Of a stretch of 64,000 bases of DNA, positions 61,541-64,000 are shown one piece after another. The stretch's first letter is position 1. Each line of letters opens with the position of its first letter. The position numbers were made by a program, and so were the translations under genes. Source of the stretch: Monocercomonoides exilis (lineage: Eukaryota; Preaxostyla; Oxymonadida; Polymastigidae); NCBI GenBank assembly GCA_001643675.2, contig LSRY02000027.1:748501-812500 (forward strand), in the 5' to 3' direction. The notes beneath the pieces are model-generated. The model was not told the DNA's origin and searched no databases. It saw only the letters and a list, made by a program, of their open reading frames with translations.

Positions 61541-64000
61541 ATGTTCAAAGCACTTACGTTATTCATGATAATCTCGGCTCTTCATACAAATAATTTATGT
61601 GAATGTTTCTTATCTCAAATTATCCTGACAACAAATGTTCCAATTTATAACGAAATAGCCCAACTCAAATATTCTCCAAATTTGATTCAGCCACCACTTT
61701 TATGTGTGATAAACTTTTTTCGTAAAAAATGACACATTAATTATTTCAATAATCATTCATAAAACACACAGATACAAAATTTTCAACTCTTGTTTTCACA
61801 ACAAACTGCACCCTGAGTTTGCAGAAGTTGCAGTTGAGCCAAATGCCCGATAGTCACTTTCTTTCATCCAGTGATTCACCTGAAATCAGATTTCATTCCT
61901 GCATCATGTGCGTGGCAAATCCACAACAGAACAGCTTCATCAGCATTCGCTCCACAGTGCTGATTCTGAATAATCTGACAGTGCTGCTTCACCCTCCAGG
62001 GCACACCATCCAACCGCTGATCGATCCATCTTTGCAAAGTCTGAGCAGAAAGACTGCATATTCAATGCTGTCTGTTTCCTCGTCATCGTTTTCATCATTT
62101 TCACTGGAAGAATCTTTGCCGTTCTTTTCATCAAACACTCTGGAGCACCTCCACATCAGAAATACACACTTTTCCAACATTTCGCTGTCTCCTTCAGCTT
62201 TCCCCCAAAATGAAAAGCATACTGCTTCATGTTCCGCATGCACAATGCTGGCTGAACTGTCCATGTTTGAATGTGTCGAAAATGCACTGTATGGCAGCCT
62301 TTTTGAAAGCATCTGCAGGAAAGGAGGCTTTGCTTTTCTGAATTGCTCTTTTCACAAATGCAATCGTCAAAGAGAGTTAATTACCGAGCGAGTTGATACA
62401 TCTATTGCAAATGTTTCTTTATTCAGTGATGTGGACTTCATTATGACCAAAACTCATCAAGGAATTGGAGGGGCAATTTTTCATTCAGCAAATAGTTCTC
62501 TAAATATCAGAAGATGCTACTTTAGTAATTGTATGGTAAGTGAAAGCGGAGGTGCTGTTTGCTCAATATTCAATCAAAGAGTCGATGTAATGTATTCCAA
62601 TTTCTCTAATTGCAACGCTGATAAATACGGAGGAGGCTGCATAATATATAATGAATCATTTTTGATAATTCAAAAATGTTCATTTGAAAATTGTTCTGAT
62701 AAAAATGGAGGAGGAGCAATAAATCATCACACAAGTAATGAAAATGACATTATTGATCAATGCTTATTCCAAAACTGCAGATGCAATGGAACCGATCAAG
62801 GTGGTGGTGGAATTGACATTGGTTCATCATGCAAAACAATTATCAAAAATTGTGTATTTTCAAACTTGGTATCAGCAATTCTTGGAGGAGGAATAACCAT
62901 ACATACGCATCCCAGCCACGAATCAACATGTCGGCTCCTCTTTTGCTTATTCCGAAACAACACTTCCGAATCAGACGAAGGACACGATATTCACGTTGCA
63001 AACAATGTGACGTTATTGTTCAATGAGACATCGCTCGAGACTTGCCGAACATTCACCAACAAAGAACGGAGAGTGGTGGTGGCTGATGTCGAGTGCGATG
63101 GCTGGCTGCGGCGCATGAATTATCCGATTTATGTGAGCAGTGCCAGAGGAAGCGGAGAAGGGATGTGCGGTTGGGCAGAAAGAAAGTGCAAAACAATTGC
63201 CATTGCGCTCGAAATGCCGCTGTGGGGGATCGGAGCAGAGGACGAGCCTATTGTGCAGCTGGAGTCTGAAAGCCTGAGCGAATGTCCGCTTGTGGTTGAG
63301 AGGATAAAAGTGCTGGTGAAGGGCGTTTCAAACGAGCTGACTATCATCAGCAAAGACATCACTGCATCGCCTTTGCCACTGCAACAGCCGTTGATAAGTG
63401 TGGCTGGTGGTGAGTTGAGATGGACAAACTCTTCATTGATGCATGATCCGTCGATATCCTCTGAATGCCCTCTTGCACAGATCACTTCATCAGGAGTTTT
63501 TGTTCTTGAGGAATGCATAATCGCACCAGGAGGCGCACAATCAGCCGCTTCTGCCAGGTTCGAATCTCCCTTAATCCTTGTTGCATCTGCTGGAAAACTG
63601 AATCTGTTAAGCACCAAAATTGTGGGATTCTCGCTTGCGGATGCAGCAGCAATTTCAGTGGAGGGAGGATCCACAGTGTGCGCAAATGCAACATTTTCAG
63701 AGATTGTGAGAAGCTCAGGAAGTGGAGCAGCAATTCATGGCTCGCTTCAGAGCGCATGCACACTGGATCTGGACAACACTTCGCTGGCAAATTGCGGATG
63801 CAGCAGCAATGATGGAGGGGGGATCTGGGCAAGCCTTGGAGAAGGGAGCTTCATGGAAATTGGAAAGAGTTCACTGGCACTGTTCTCACAATGCACAGTT
63901 TCCAAGGAAGGACCTGCTTGCAGGGGTGGAGGGTCGTATGTAACTGTCTCTGGGGAAGATGCAAAATTCAAGTTCCAGCACGTTGATTTTCAGTCGTGCG
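61541..64000 (+). CDS. Secreted parallel beta-helix (POMP-like repeat) protein, 3' end beyond window
   Basis: Exon 1 61541-61703, intron 61704-61771 (GTGTGA...CAG, 68 nt, phase 1), exon 2 61772 to the window end, open throughout; about 797 residues visible. The ATG opens a signal peptide (M-F-K-A-L-T-L-F-M-I-I-S-A-L). The body has repeated strands with F-x-N-C and GGA/GGG-I turns: IRRCYFSNCMVSESGGAV, FSNCNADKYGGGC, KCSFENCSDKNGGGAI, LFQNCRCNG, then less regular repeats ending FKFQHVDFQSC. This is the right-handed beta-helix pattern of polymorphic outer-membrane-protein-like repeats, abundant in oxymonads as I recall. Likely a surface or secreted adhesin-like protein; binding partner unknown. 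Composition changes from AT-rich (62340-62870) to GC-richer (after 62900) within the exon. Confidence 0.85.

Noticed and set aside
63550-63575. GGTTCGAATC, resembling a tRNA B-box
   Set aside because: It lies inside the beta-helix coding frame, with no acceptor stem or anticodon arm around it.
1-64000. CRISPR arrays, rRNA operons, bacterial insertion sequences
   Set aside because: None seen: no regularly spaced direct repeats with unique spacers, no rRNA-like conserved blocks and no transposase frame.

Overview
The window is eukaryotic: long protein-coding genes with short GT-AG introns (48-203 nt), AT-rich spacers, no bacterial-style operons and many microsatellites. Two gene families point to an oxymonad-type metamonad close to Monocercomonoides. 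One is an alpha-helical (armadillo-like) family carrying the motif EETQKEVEMALLALSNI. The other is a secreted parallel beta-helix protein with FxNC...GGA/GI repeats. This placement comes from memory of those families, not from a database search.

Layout, left to right. Bases 1-13114 (minus) hold one giant protein gene, almost all a single exon, ending in a PPP-type Ser/Thr phosphatase domain with all visible catalytic motifs; its 3' end lies beyond base 1. A small Asn-repeat ORF follows. Next come two members of the helical-repeat family (14254-15709 minus; 19076-20466 plus), separated by gene-poor sequence with coding-like relics. At 22436-43352 (plus) two paralogous kelch / Cys-rich / three-TM receptor-like genes flank a hugely expanded homologue of RMC1 (C18orf8/Mic1, the third subunit of the Mon1-Ccz1 Rab7 exchange factor). 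A BET-type bromodomain gene (minus) and a papain-family protease gene (plus) are divergently arranged at 43.9-46.7 kb. Bases 46.8-50.3 kb are repeat-rich: a 1.2 kb near-perfect palindrome, a 247-bp hairpin and a terminal-inverted-repeat family. A third helical-repeat paralogue (50331-51765 minus) lies in an inverted duplication of the 19 kb locus. Bases 53.1-60.1 kb (plus) encode an expanded homologue of the deadenylase subunit PAN2 with an intact DEDD nuclease. The window ends inside a secreted beta-helix surface protein gene (61541 onward, plus).

Two features run through the window. First, housekeeping proteins (phosphatase, RMC1, PAN2) are several times their usual size because of in-frame low-complexity insertions, mainly serine from TCT/TCA/TCC repeats, on either strand. 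Second, intron 5' splice sites strongly favour GTTTG rather than GTAAG. Exon models were built by hand, using reading phase, paralogue comparison and remembered homologues; none is backed by transcript data. The genes are not a pathway cluster: they cover signalling, vesicle traffic, chromatin reading, mRNA decay, proteolysis and cell surface.
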